Assembly (NCBI GenBank): GCA_964392365.1
Contig: CAYMPH010000003.1
Coordinates: 124,001 to 188,000, forward strand
DNA: 64,000 bases
Reading direction: 5' to 3'
Origin: CAYMPH01 sp964392365
GTDB lineage: Bacteria > Spirochaetota > UBA4802 > UBA5550
Made by a program: the position numbers and the translations under genes. Shown piece after piece: positions 33,874 through 43,281 of the stretch. How positions within the stretch are numbered: position 1 is the stretch's first letter; every line of letters starts with the position of its first letter. The notes beneath the pieces were generated by a model. The model did no database searches, was not told the origin of the DNA, and was given only the letters and a program-made list of their open reading frames with translations.

Positions 33874-34212
33874 ATTAGAGGGAGATTTAAGTGAAAATGA
33901 ATTTAACAGCATGATTGAAAATTATTTTAATACAAATTTTCCAAATCAAGATGTTTACTATAATATTTTGCATTTTGCTACACAAGGAATATTAAGCAAT
34001 AGATTTTATCAGGCTTGTTATTGATTAACTCACTATATAATTAATGATTTTTAGTATGTTAACAGCAAATGTTATTAATATTTTCATCAGTAAACATTCT
34101 TACGCGAGAAATTCAACCTGCGAAATATAAAAATTTTAAAGACTTCGCAAAGTTTATAAATAAGAAATAGCTGGAGATGATTATTACAAGGAAAAAGTGA
34201 AAAAGTATCCTT
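33874..34212. other. Gene-free junction with ORF remnant
   Basis: A plus-strand frame without a plausible start runs to TAA at 34022-34024 and encodes about 50 protein-like residues (NSMIENYFNTNFPNQD...). It may be the 3' relic of another gene fused to the cyclase remnant. The rest of the stretch shows nothing recognisable. Confidence 0.4.
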
Positions 34213-35241
34213 TTAAAAAATTTTCCCTGTATATCCTAAACCGACTCTGAAATGGTTGAAGCTATTAGCATCTTTATTTTCAAAAATATAGCTGAAATCA
34301 AGAAAAAATCCCCCAAGATTTACTCTAACACCTAGCTCGCCTCCTCTTTCATAATAATCACGACCCAAATTAGACGCTAATGGGAATAACCCGAGATAAT
34401 ATCCACCAAATATCTGACCATAAATATTTTTTGTCCCAAGTCTGAGAAATGCTCTTAATGGTATATCTATATATAGATCAGTTTTATAAAAATTATGACT
34501 ACCTGTGCCTGTCAATGATTGATCACCTGAATATACACCCGAACCAGTAGTCATCGATCCAGCTATTTTAACTGCATTCGGAAAAAAATTAATGCCCGTT
34601 TCAAAACCAGCACTGAAAATGCTCGTTATGTTAAACCTGAAATCAAAAAAAAGATCTATTCTTAAAGCAGCAACAGTAAAGATCCAATTCGTTCCAATTA
34701 CATAATCTTTTTTTTCATCATAAAAAGGAGCTTTAAATCCAATTCCCCAGTCCATGCCAAACAATCTATTTTTTTCTTCAACTGCCTGACTCTCGGAAAC
34801 TTCTTTAACTCTTTCAATATCGACAGTTTTTTGATTATCTATTGGAATTACTTTCTTTTTTGAAATAAAATTAACTTTTTCTTTTGATATTGAAAGTTCA
34901 TTTGGTGATGTAATATTTTCTCTAATTGTATAATTACCTTTATCTTCATATACCATATAACCTTCTATCATGGAATTATCGAGCTTATAAATGTATATTT
35001 TATTTTTATAATCATCAGTATATAAAACACGCAAGAGATCCTTTCTTTGAATCACCCTAACAAGCCCAAATTGAGGTTTAATAGAAATAGATTTATCTGT
35101 ATCCATTATTATTTTACCTTCTATAATTGAACCATCATTCAAAAAAACAGCTTCAGCTTTTAAAGAAGAAAATAAACCTGAAAACATTATCATCCCAAAA
35201 ATTAAAAATAAATAATTGGTCGAATTTAATCCGCGTTTCAT
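34213..35241 (-). CDS. Outer-membrane beta-barrel-like protein
   Basis: A 342-residue exported protein. It has a signal peptide at residues 1-30 (hydrophobic core, cut near KAEA), then a small beta-rich region of two repeats at about 30-130 (VFLNDGSIIEGKII and KLDNSMIEGYMVYEDKG). From about residue 160 alternating hydrophobic strands follow and the protein ends in Phe, the usual outer-membrane insertion signal. Spirochaetes have many such lineage-specific proteins. The function is unknown. It is alone in its transcript. Confidence 0.7.
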   Translation of the reverse strand: MKRGLNSTNYLFLIFGMIMFSGLFSSLKAEAVFLNDGSIIEGKIIMDTDKSISIKPQFGLVRVIQRKDLLRVLYTDDYKNKIYIYKLDNSMIEGYMVYEDKGNYTIRENITSPNELSISKEKVNFISKKKVIPIDNQKTVDIERVKEVSESQAVEEKNRLFGMDWGIGFKAPFYDEKKDYVIGTNWIFTVAALRIDLFFDFRFNITSIFSAGFETGINFFPNAVKIAGSMTTGSGVYSGDQSLTGTGSHNFYKTDLYIDIPLRAFLRLGTKNIYGQIFGGYYLGLFPLASNLGRDYYERGGELGVRVNLGGFFLDFSYIFENKDANSFNHFRVGLGYTGKIF

Positions 35242-35743
35242 ATATATTCCTTTTTATTATTCTTAGATTCTCAGATAATAAATAATTATTATTAAAAAAT
35301 AAAAAAAGTTTGTTCAAAAAAATAATTTAAATTGTTGCCTGTTAAATAAAAATTATTTTAATAAGACAAATTGCGGAATCTTAGAGCTAAAAGCAACTAT
35401 AATTTCACTCTCTGGTGTTTAGGGTTTTTTTAAATCATATTTTATTAATTAATAAAAAAAGTGTGAGATAAAGTGTGAGATACAACAAAAAACAAAAGGA
35501 AGATCCGAAATACATTGATCCGCCTTTTTTTTACTGTCTTTTTAATTAGCAGCTTATTGAATCATATTTGTAACTGCCTTTTCTACTAGATGTTTAAAAA
35601 AAATAATTAACTTTAATAGATAATTTTCTTTACATGGATGACTTTGTATTGTTTAAAATATAGATTGTTTTTTTAATTTATCTATATAAAGTAACGTCTT
35701 GTTTCTAAAGATGAAAAAATTAAAAATTTATTTGGTTTGAATA
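35242..35743. other. A+T-rich intergenic region
   Basis: About 500 bases without a supported gene between two divergent genes. A T8 tract at about 35524-35531 follows a weak GATC-containing stem and may be a terminator. Two near-direct copies of AGTGTGAGATA lie at about 35459-35484. Nothing else is recognised. Confidence 0.4.
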
Positions 35744-36550
35744 ATGAAAGTTAACAATCAAAAAACAATCCTGCTTGTAGATGATGAAGCAATTTTAGCG
35801 ATGACCCAGAAGTTATCTCTTGAAAAATACGGTTATAAGGTAATTATTGCAAATACCGGTGAAGAATCAATTGAAATTTTCAAATCAAATAAAGATATTG
35901 ATTTGATCCTGATGGATATTGATCTCGGGAAGGGCTTAAATGGTCCTGATTCGGCAATATTAATACTGAAAGAACATGATGTTCCAATTGTGTTTTTTTC
36001 GAGTCATACTGAACCTGAAATAGTTGAAAAAACAGAAAAGATTACATCTTACGGTTATGTTGTAAAGAATTCAGGGATTACTGTTCTTGATGCTTCAATA
36101 AAAATGGCTTTTAAACTTTATGATGCCAACCGGATGTTATATTTGAGCAATGATGATCTCCGCCATCACTCTCAATTGCTCGAAAACATAATTGAAAATT
36201 TTCCGGGATTTGTTCTTTGGAAAGATGTCAATTCCAAATTCCTGGGTTGTAATACTAATTTTGCAAAAAAAACCGGATTTTCTTTGCCTGAGGATATAAT
36301 AGGCAAATGCGATTATGATCTTCCATTCCATGATAATGAAGTTGAAACATTTCTTGAAGATGATAGAATGGTCATGCAGACAAAAACACCTAAGCTGCAT
36401 TTCGAGGAAAGGGAGCATATTGCAGGCGGTGTAGAGATTTTTCTCGATACATGCAAGATCCCACTATTTGATGCAGACGGTCAGGTTTCAGGCATACTCG
36501 CTGTAGCAATGGATATTACCGAATATAAAAAAATGAAAAAATCAGATTAA
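35744..36550 (+). CDS. Response regulator with PAS domain
   Basis: A 268-residue protein with an N-terminal receiver (ILLVDDEA, phosphoacceptor Asp in LILMDIDLGKG, conserved Ser in VFFSSH, Lys in YVVKN) and a PAS domain at about residues 145-262 (PGFVLWKDVNSKFLGCN). There is no kinase, GGDEF or DNA-binding output. The receiver resembles the stand-alone one at 6904. It probably passes or integrates signals in a phosphorelay with a distant kinase. Confidence 0.85.
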   Translation: MKVNNQKTILLVDDEAILAMTQKLSLEKYGYKVIIANTGEESIEIFKSNKDIDLILMDIDLGKGLNGPDSAILILKEHDVPIVFFSSHTEPEIVEKTEKITSYGYVVKNSGITVLDASIKMAFKLYDANRMLYLSNDDLRHHSQLLENIIENFPGFVLWKDVNSKFLGCNTNFAKKTGFSLPEDIIGKCDYDLPFHDNEVETFLEDDRMVMQTKTPKLHFEEREHIAGGVEIFLDTCKIPLFDADGQVSGILAVAMDITEYKKMKKSD

Positions 36551-36694
36551 AAATTAATAATTAAATTTTCCCATAAATGAACCTATATCAGCTATAATTA
36601 TTGACAAACCATCTGCCCGCATATAATAATAAATAATTATTTTGATTAATTCAGGCAATCACAGCACTATAACTTTAAGACCAGGGTGAATGAT

Positions 36695-37684
36695 ATGAGC
36701 ATGGATGATATCTACAAGCAGCTGAACACGAAAATGATGCTGGCGGATTCAGCTAATCTTACCGCAATATGGAAAATGATCTGCACTGATGAAGAAGCTG
36801 AAATTGCGTTGCTCCTGCCTGCTGATGCTGAAAAAATTTCCGGACAAACCGGAAAGCCTTTTGAATATATCTCCGGTATCCTTCTGTCTATGTTCAGGAA
36901 AGGGATCGTGTTCAAAACCGTGCGTGACGGGAAAACCCAGTTCAAGCTTGCAAAAAATATCATCCAGTTTCATGATTCGAGCATTCTGTGGGATGATGCA
37001 ACCCAGGAATTTTTTGATGCATGGAAAAAAGTCATGGATGATGATTTTACAGGCATGATGAAGAAACTTCCTGAGACGTTCAAGATGCCGCCATTCATGC
37101 GTGTAATCCCCATTAATGAAACTCTGGAAACCCGCAGCACAGTTCTTTCCTTTGAAGAGTGTGCAAAAATGGTCGATGAGTCAGAACAGGTTGCAGTTGT
37201 GAAATGTCCCTGCAGGCTGAGTCAGAAAAACTGTGATTCGCCTCTTGAGGCGTGCATTCAGCTTAACCGCGGAGCGGAATATGCTCTTGACCGCGGTCAT
37301 GGAAGAAAAATAACAAAACAGGAAGCGCTTGATATTCTGAAAAAGTCAGAGGATGCAGGCCTGGTGCACATGACCGAAAACAGAGCCGGCAGTAATGTCA
37401 TATGCAACTGCTGCACCTGCTGCTGTGAAATGTTCAGGCTTATGAAATATTCCGGCAAGAAATGGATTCTCTCTCCAAGCCGCTACAATGCAGTTGTAAG
37501 TGAAGACTGTACAGCATGCGGCGCCTGCGTTGATATCTGTCCTGTTGAAGCTGTTTCTGTTAATGAAATTGCTCAAGTGGATGCTGATATGTGCATGGGA
37601 TGCGGACTATGCGCAACAGTATGTAATGTCGATGCAGTTAAACTCAATCAGGTGCGCCCGCAAGATCATATTCCTGCGAAATAA
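36695..37684 (+). CDS. 4Fe-4S ferredoxin domain protein
   Basis: A 329-residue cytoplasmic protein. An N-terminal winged-helix-like region is followed by a cysteine-rich centre (KCPCRLSQKNCDSPLEACIQ and CNCCTCCCEMF) and two C-terminal ferredoxin motifs (CTACGACVDICP and CMGCGLCATVCN), which should hold two 4Fe-4S clusters. Proteins of this form occur in anaerobes beside acyl-CoA or flavin enzymes. The ATG at 36695 follows AGGGTG and is preferred to the GTG at 36686. The fadD gene starts 28 bases downstream. Confidence 0.85.
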   Translation: MSMDDIYKQLNTKMMLADSANLTAIWKMICTDEEAEIALLLPADAEKISGQTGKPFEYISGILLSMFRKGIVFKTVRDGKTQFKLAKNIIQFHDSSILWDDATQEFFDAWKKVMDDDFTGMMKKLPETFKMPPFMRVIPINETLETRSTVLSFEECAKMVDESEQVAVVKCPCRLSQKNCDSPLEACIQLNRGAEYALDRGHGRKITKQEALDILKKSEDAGLVHMTENRAGSNVICNCCTCCCEMFRLMKYSGKKWILSPSRYNAVVSEDCTACGACVDICPVEAVSVNEIAQVDADMCMGCGLCATVCNVDAVKLNQVRPQDHIPAK

Positions 37685-37712
37685 ATTATAAATTTCTATA
37701 GGAGAATTATCA

Positions 37713-39536
37713 ATGGTAAACAAAAAATTAGAAAGCAAACTCGAATCTATTCCTGCCATGTTTCAGAGGCAGACAGCAAAGTACGGTGATCGGGAATGCG
37801 TGAGATATAAAAAAGACGGTAAATATGCAGGCATATCATGGAATGAGATGAATGAAATGATTCATAATCTGGCATATTATCTTTTATCCCTTGGAATTAA
37901 AAAAGGAGACAGGATCGGTCTTTTTTCTGAAAACAGATATGAGTGGTGGATCTGCGATCAGGCGATTCTGTCAATAGGTGCTGTGAATGTTCCTATATAT
38001 GCTACCAATTCATCTGAAGAAGCTTTTTATATTCTTAAAGATTCTGAATCGAAAATCTGTATAGCCGGAACTGAAGATCATCTTGAAAAAGTAAAAAAAG
38101 TTAAAAGCAAACTGAGCAAGCTGAAAAATCTGATTATACTTGATAAAATCTCCGGAGTAAAAAAAGATCTGATCACGATTTCAGGCGCGTTCGAACATGG
38201 GGAAAAATATAAAAATAAATCCCTGCTGAATAAAAGAATGAATGATATTAATCCGCTTGAGGATCTTGCTACAATAATGTACACTTCAGGAACAACAGGC
38301 AATCCCAAAGGCGTAATGCTGACACATGATAATTTTGTTTCTGATGTAAAGAATACATATAAGGATATTGAGCACCTCACAACGGATGATGATCTCTTTC
38401 TTTCATTTCTGCCGCTTTCGCATGTTCTGGAAAGATGCTGCGGATATTACGGAGCAATTCATGAAGGTGCAACTGTCGCTTTTGCAGAGGATATATCAAA
38501 ACTGATGCAGAATTTTACAGAAGTAAGGCCTACAATTATTATCAGCGTTCCAAGGATATATGAAAGACTGCACTCGGGTATTGTATCAAAGGCAACAGAT
38601 GCATCCGCAGTCAAAAAGGCAATATTCAATTTTGCTGTTAATACGGCCACGAAGAATCTTCCGTATGCCTGCCTTGATAAACCGCGGCCGCTTTTCCTCG
38701 ATATAAAGTATAAAATTGCTGATAAAATTGTTTTTTCAAAATTGAAGGCAGCTCTCGGTCTTGACAGGCTGCGTTTTGCAATTTCCGGAGGAGCGCCGCT
38801 TGCTGTAACTGATGCGGAATTTTTTATAGGTATGGGCATTGTAGTTCTGGAGGGATTCGGCCTTACGGAAACTTCTCCTGTTACAAATTACAACAGACCC
38901 GGTTTTATCAAGCCCGGCACTGTTGGACAGGCTACCCGTGAAACTCAGGTTAAAATTTCAGATGAAGGTGAAATACTGTTCAAAGGCCCGCAGGTTATGA
39001 AAGGCTATTATAAAAATCCTGCTGCAACAAAAGATGCATTTACAAAAGACGGCTTTTTCAAAACCGGCGACATCGGCATGATTGATGAGGACGGATGCCT
39101 GAAAATAACCGGCAGGATCAAGGATATCATCGTTACTGCCGGAGGAAAAAATATTTCACCGCAGAATATTGAAAACAGCCTGAAGGAATCGAGATTTATC
39201 GAGCAGGTGGCGATAATCGGAGACAGAAAAAAATATCTGAGCGCCCTGATTGTTCCGGTTTTCGAAGAAGTAAAAAAATGGGCAGGCAGAAAAGGCATTG
39301 TTATTGAAGACAATAATGATCTGATAAAAAATGAAGAAGTAAATAAGCTTATAGCATCTGATATTGAAAAATATACACAGCACTATTCCCGTGTAGAGCA
39401 GATCAAACAGTTCAGGCTCTTAAATGCAGAATGGACACAGGATACAGGTGAACTGACACCGAGTCAGAAAATCAAAAGAAGAATTATCGAGCAGAAATAT
39501 ACTGATCAGATTGAAGGCATGTATCCGTCTGAATAA
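37713..39536 (+). CDS. fadD: Long-chain acyl-CoA synthetase
   Basis: An AMP-forming fatty acid-CoA ligase, 607 residues. The nucleotide-binding P-loop is MYTSGTTGNPKGVMLTH (about residues 188-204), with later motifs GFGLTETSP and the hinge/K motif KTGDIG...ITGRIKDIIVTAGGKNISP. It activates fatty acids for lipid synthesis or breakdown. Spirochaetes often take up host or environmental fatty acids with such enzymes. It shares an operon with the ferredoxin gene upstream and has an AGGAG ribosome site. Confidence 0.93.
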   Translation: MVNKKLESKLESIPAMFQRQTAKYGDRECVRYKKDGKYAGISWNEMNEMIHNLAYYLLSLGIKKGDRIGLFSENRYEWWICDQAILSIGAVNVPIYATNSSEEAFYILKDSESKICIAGTEDHLEKVKKVKSKLSKLKNLIILDKISGVKKDLITISGAFEHGEKYKNKSLLNKRMNDINPLEDLATIMYTSGTTGNPKGVMLTHDNFVSDVKNTYKDIEHLTTDDDLFLSFLPLSHVLERCCGYYGAIHEGATVAFAEDISKLMQNFTEVRPTIIISVPRIYERLHSGIVSKATDASAVKKAIFNFAVNTATKNLPYACLDKPRPLFLDIKYKIADKIVFSKLKAALGLDRLRFAISGGAPLAVTDAEFFIGMGIVVLEGFGLTETSPVTNYNRPGFIKPGTVGQATRETQVKISDEGEILFKGPQVMKGYYKNPAATKDAFTKDGFFKTGDIGMIDEDGCLKITGRIKDIIVTAGGKNISPQNIENSLKESRFIEQVAIIGDRKKYLSALIVPVFEEVKKWAGRKGIVIEDNNDLIKNEEVNKLIASDIEKYTQHYSRVEQIKQFRLLNAEWTQDTGELTPSQKIKRRIIEQKYTDQIEGMYPSE

Positions 39537-39566
39537 TGAAATTTAATTTTCATTATTCAGACGGAT
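39523..39566. terminator. 19-bp perfect hairpin terminator after fadD
   Basis: ATCCGTCTGAATAATGAAA (39523-39541) is exactly mirrored at 39548-39566 with a six-base TTTAAT loop. The left arm contains the last fadD codons and its stop. Lying between convergent genes, it probably ends both transcripts. Confidence 0.8.
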
Positions 39567-39592
39567 GGCAGCTTTTAATTATTCTCTCGGGA

Positions 39593-40426
39593 TCATTTCA
39601 ATAGTTTCATCTCTTTTCCGATAAAATCAGCATTCATGTCGAAACTGAGATTTCCAGGAAGTGAAGTGTAATCTTTATATTTTAGTTTCAGTTCGTTTAA
39701 TTTCTTTTTATCACCGCCGGCATCAATAATTGATGTAAAGTAATCTTTCATTATTTTCAGTGCGCTTTTATCCATCACCTTGCCGTGTCCGGGAACTAAA
39801 GTTTTAATATCGTATTTATTCAGCCTGTCGAGAAATTCTATCCATGATGAAACTTTAGTTTCTCCGCCTGCAAGCACAGGATGCATATTGATAAAAACAA
39901 GATCCCCTGTGACAAGCAGCCTGCGGTTTTCCAGATAGACTATGACATCATTAGTGGAATGCCCCTGTCCCATATTCCGTATATGAACTGTTTCTTTTCC
40001 TATCTTAATAATTTTTTCATCTCCATGTTTTATTGAGATGTCAGGAAGTCTATTCGAGAACATCGTATCCCATTTATCTTTTGGATATGATCCTGAGATT
40101 ATCTTTGCTGAAGGGAATTGAGAAATGCCCTGGATGTGATCAGGATGATTATGTGTTATTACAAGTGTTATATCTTTAGCACTGACAAGTCCGCTTAATT
40201 TTTTTGAACCTGCAAACATTTTAGCGTCCACTACAAGTGCGCCGGAACCGTCCTCAGAGGTAAGTATAATTGAATTGGATCCGCCGCCTGTGATAATAGT
40301 CAGTTGCGGATCGGTCTTGATTATTTCCATAACCATCATGTCCTGATACATATTATAGAGAAAAATTCCGCCGGCAGTAATAACAAGTGCAAGTATTACT
40401 GCAGCGATGATTAATGCTTTTTTCAT
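39593..40426 (-). CDS. Metallo-beta-lactamase-fold hydrolase, exported
   Basis: A 277-residue MBL-fold protein with the metal motif THNHPDHIQG (about residues 90-99), later metal ligands in GQGHSTNDVIVY and a final His in VPGHGKVMD. An N-terminal hydrophobic segment (residues 3-22) is a signal anchor or signal peptide, so it acts outside the cytoplasm. The ATG at 40426 follows AAGGAG. The substrate is unknown; the overall pattern is that of glyoxalase-II-like or lactonase-like members. Confidence 0.85.
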   Translation of the reverse strand: MKKALIIAAVILALVITAGGIFLYNMYQDMMVMEIIKTDPQLTIITGGGSNSIILTSEDGSGALVVDAKMFAGSKKLSGLVSAKDITLVITHNHPDHIQGISQFPSAKIISGSYPKDKWDTMFSNRLPDISIKHGDEKIIKIGKETVHIRNMGQGHSTNDVIVYLENRRLLVTGDLVFINMHPVLAGGETKVSSWIEFLDRLNKYDIKTLVPGHGKVMDKSALKIMKDYFTSIIDAGGDKKKLNELKLKYKDYTSLPGNLSFDMNADFIGKEMKLLK

Positions 40427-40563
40427 GATTAATCTCCTTGAGCTCTTATTAAATATTAACATAGGATGTATAATCTAGTTTTTATTTCAAGATTTTTTCA
40501 GATATTGTTGAAGTATTTAATTGGAGAATTAAACTGCTGGTTTTTTATTGTTGCCGGCTGATA

Positions 40564-40749
40564 TCAGCAGTCAAATTTTTCAAAATTCTTTGTTACATTC
40601 GCTGCCTGGTGAAGGGCATTTTTAGCAATTTTTTTAATTTCCTTATCCGGACACTGGCGAAAAATTTCGTTTAATGCATCTCTGAAAATTCTGTTTTGAA
40701 GATCATATATTGATAGTTCCAGTTCTGAACCGTCTCTGCCGAAAGCCAT
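40564..40749 (-). CDS. Small hypothetical protein
   Basis: Sixty-one residues, soluble, helical, with a C-terminal Cys. No family is recognised. It follows the DUF3820 gene by 17 bases in the same direction and is probably co-transcribed. Confidence 0.5.
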   Translation of the reverse strand: MAFGRDGSELELSIYDLQNRIFRDALNEIFRQCPDKEIKKIAKNALHQAANVTKNFEKFDC

Positions 40750-40766
40750 GATGGATTCCCCTTAAT

Positions 40767-40979
40767 TTATTTTCTCCTGATCTTATCGAATAAATACTCT
40801 AAACCATTGACCTTGATTTCATATACAGTGCCAAGCATTTCACCAAGTTCTCCTGGAGGAAATCCTTCCTGATGAAACCAGACAACATATGGCTCAGGCA
40901 GATCAATCAGCAGGCAGTCTTTATATTTCCCAAACGGCATTTTATACTGTGAAAGTTTAAGCAGCTTGCTTGTATCCAT
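40767..40979 (-). CDS. DUF3820 family protein
   Basis: A 70-residue protein with the DUF3820 pattern: MPFGKYKDCLLIDLPEPYV then WFHQEGFPPGELGEMLG. Members are widespread small cytoplasmic proteins with no proven role. It pairs with the 61-residue gene downstream. Confidence 0.82.
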   Translation of the reverse strand: MDTSKLLKLSQYKMPFGKYKDCLLIDLPEPYVVWFHQEGFPPGELGEMLGTVYEIKVNGLEYLFDKIRRK

Positions 40980-41079
40980 TTATTTATCGTCAATTCCTTT
41001 AAAATAAATTTTATTTTTATGAAGCTATTGTTTATTCAGAAAGCATTATTACAAGAAATTTTTGTAGACGCCGGAATTA

Positions 41080-42234
41080 ATGTCTGCTTTTTTTATAATT
41101 ATGAATTCAGATATAAAGGCTAATCATACATCAGCTCAGTCAATTTCACTGCTTCTTAAACCGGCATCCTGCCTTTGCAATTTGTCTTGTGAGTATTGTT
41201 TTTATAACCGTGTCCACGATCTTTATCCGGGCAGCTCAAAGAAAATGAGCGCTCTCGATGAAGAAACAATAATCTGCAATACATTATCTGCAAATGCAAT
41301 GCATAACAGTTTCTGCTGGCAGGGCGGGGAGCCGATGCTTATGGGGATTGATTTCTTCAGAGATGCAGTTGAGTTCCAGAAGAGGTATTCGCAGCCCGGA
41401 CAGATAATTGAAAATTCAATCCAGACGAATGGAGTTCTGATAAACGAGGAGTGGTGCAGGTTTTTCCTGAAAGAAAATTTTCTTGTTGGTATAAGTCTTG
41501 ATGGCCCAAAGGATATTCATGATTTTTACAGGAAAAAAAATGACGGAAGCGGTTCATTCGATGATGTGATGAAGAGCATTTCTATGATGAAAAAATTTGG
41601 TGTTGAATTTAATATTCTCTGCCTCCTGACAGATCGGAATATTAAATTTCCAGTTGAGCTGTATAATTTTTTCAGATCACATGGTTTTAACTTTATACAG
41701 TTTATAAACTGTTTTGAAAATGATGCAGCAGGTGATCTGAAAAAAATTTCGGTTCGCGGCGAAGAAACAGGGGAATTCTATATAAGACTTTTTGATCAAT
41801 GGTATCGGAACGATTTTTCTGATGTTTCTATCAGATTTTTCGAGGATATTCTGATGTATTATGTTGATGGAGTTAAAGCATCCTGCTGTTATAATAATAT
41901 ATGCAGCAGTTACATAGTTGTAGAGAATAATGGAGACTGTTACCCCTGTGATTTTTATGTTTATGAGAAATGGAATATCGGAAATCTGGCTAACAGCAGC
42001 ATACAGTCTGTTTTAAAAAATCCACAGCGAGCTAAATTCGCTTCACTTAAGTCAAATATTTCAGAAGAATGCAGGAAATGCGATATATCCGGTTTTTGTC
42101 TGGGTGACTGTACGCGATTCAGAACCATTGATAATATTAGTGAATATTGTATTTCAATGAAAATGATATATAATCATATTGAACCATATCTGCCTGAAAT
42201 TAAAAGGCGTGTTGCTGAAATCCGGAATAAGTAA
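41080..42234 (+). CDS. Radical SAM/SPASM protein, anSME-like
   Basis: A 384-residue radical SAM enzyme. The CxxxCxxC cluster is in CNLSCEYCFY (about residues 31-40), followed by WQGGEPML, and the SPASM half holds more cysteines (CYPCDFYVYEKWNIGNL, CRKCDISGFCLGDC). The order and spacing match anaerobic sulfatase-maturating enzymes, which oxidise a Cys or Ser of a sulfatase to formylglycine. No sulfatase gene is adjacent. Starts at 41080 and 41101 both lack a clear ribosome site. Confidence 0.85.
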   Translation: MSAFFIIMNSDIKANHTSAQSISLLLKPASCLCNLSCEYCFYNRVHDLYPGSSKKMSALDEETIICNTLSANAMHNSFCWQGGEPMLMGIDFFRDAVEFQKRYSQPGQIIENSIQTNGVLINEEWCRFFLKENFLVGISLDGPKDIHDFYRKKNDGSGSFDDVMKSISMMKKFGVEFNILCLLTDRNIKFPVELYNFFRSHGFNFIQFINCFENDAAGDLKKISVRGEETGEFYIRLFDQWYRNDFSDVSIRFFEDILMYYVDGVKASCCYNNICSSYIVVENNGDCYPCDFYVYEKWNIGNLANSSIQSVLKNPQRAKFASLKSNISEECRKCDISGFCLGDCTRFRTIDNISEYCISMKMIYNHIEPYLPEIKRRVAEIRNK

Positions 42235-42318
42235 TAGTTTGTTTTATAAATCTAAAAACTATAGTATTTTACGAAATGATTAGCACTTTGTATCTTCAGT
42301 AAAAATTTATATTTTATT

Positions 42319-42399
42319 GTCATCCCCATGAAAATGGGGATCCAGGTTACAGAAATGGATTCACCCGAGGGCGCAAGCCATCGCCTTCGCGGGAATGAC
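42319..42399. repeat. Dispersed palindromic repeat
   Basis: An 81-bp unit bounded by GTCATCCCC at the left and GGGAATGAC at the right, which are imperfect terminal inverted repeats. Inside are a CCCCAT-GAAA-ATGGGG hairpin and a second stem (GGCG / CGCC). Related shorter copies lie inside the polyferredoxin gene (49323-49348, 49455-49521). Confidence 0.75.
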
Positions 42400-42567
42400 A
42401 GAAAGTATTCTATTTTAATCGTTAACCGCTCTAATAAATAAAACTTATTTACGATCCGCAAACAATACATTAAAAATTCAGATTGTAATAAAAAATTTCT
42501 AATCCGATTTGCTGCTCCTGACGATAATAAACGTAACGGGAAAGAAATATAATCAAGGATGATGAAT

Positions 42568-42879
42568 ATGAAAATGACCGAAAACAAGGATGTGTGGGTT
42601 TTTCCTGAAAGTATAAGCTTCGATAAAGCCGCGGAATTCGTAGAAAGATTAAATGAAAATAAAGATTCAATGAATCTGGTATTTGATTTAAGTTCTACTA
42701 TAAATATTCATTCATCATTTATCGGTTTTTTAATTCATGCAAAACATCATCTTAATAGAAGAGGGGTGAATTTAACTCTAATTCTGTCGCTGACTGTTGA
42801 AAAGCTATTAATACTTCTTAATATTATTGAATATTTTTCACCGGATGTTCAGGTTAATATAAATAAAAAAACTGCTTAA
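42568..42879 (+). CDS. STAS-domain protein
   Basis: A small protein of about 103 residues with the STAS/anti-sigma-antagonist outline: alternating strands and helices with VFDLSSTINIHSSFIGFLIHA in the middle, where the phosphorylatable Ser of the family lies. It resembles SpoIIAA-type antagonists. No anti-sigma kinase is adjacent. The ATG at 42568 is preferred because AAGG lies at a workable distance. Confidence 0.6.
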   Translation: MKMTENKDVWVFPESISFDKAAEFVERLNENKDSMNLVFDLSSTINIHSSFIGFLIHAKHHLNRRGVNLTLILSLTVEKLLILLNIIEYFSPDVQVNINKKTA

Positions 42880-42900
42880 TTCCAGTAGAATATAAAAAAA

Positions 42901-42970
42901 ATTAAATACTTAAATACTTAAGTACCTTGACAATTTTTATAAATTTTATAGCGTTGACAGACTTAATTAA
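42901..42970 (+). promoter_or_regulatory. Promoter/operator region of ArsR gene
   Basis: Repeats of AAATACTT with the palindrome TACTTAAGTA, then TTGACA twice (near 42928 and 42954). Palindromes near the promoter are typical operators of ArsR repressors that control themselves. Confidence 0.4.
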
Positions 42971-42987
42971 TTAAACAGGATGCTATA

Positions 42988-43281
42988 ATGATTTTTTCAG
43001 AAGATCAGGTTGAACACGTTACAGAAATATTAAAATCAATTTCTCATCCCATTAGAATGAAAATTCTCTGTTTTTTAATGGATGGGGAAAAAAATGTTTC
43101 AGAAATAGAGCATCAATTCGGTTCAACTATCTCTAATATTTCCCAGCATTTAACTGTTCTGCGAAAAGCCGAAATAATTGCCAGGCGTAAAGAATCAAAT
43201 TATATGTTTTATACTTTAAAAGATGATAAAATCCATCAGCTCGTGAATAAAATAAAAGATCTTTATTGTCATAATAAATGA
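42988..43281 (+). CDS. ArsR-family transcriptional regulator
   Basis: A 97-residue winged-helix protein: SISHPIRMKILCFLMDGEK then the recognition helix STISNISQHLTVLRKAEIIARR. The metal-binding CxC of ArsR/SmtB is absent, so it probably senses something other than a soft metal. Its 3' end overlaps the convergent exonuclease gene by 13 bases. Confidence 0.87.
   Translation: MIFSEDQVEHVTEILKSISHPIRMKILCFLMDGEKNVSEIEHQFGSTISNISQHLTVLRKAEIIARRKESNYMFYTLKDDKIHQLVNKIKDLYCHNK

Noticed and set aside
33842..34024. 60-codon plus-strand ORF starting in the cyclase remnant
   Set aside because: The first part is antisense to the cyclase relic and lacks a proper start; treated as a possible 3' relic only.
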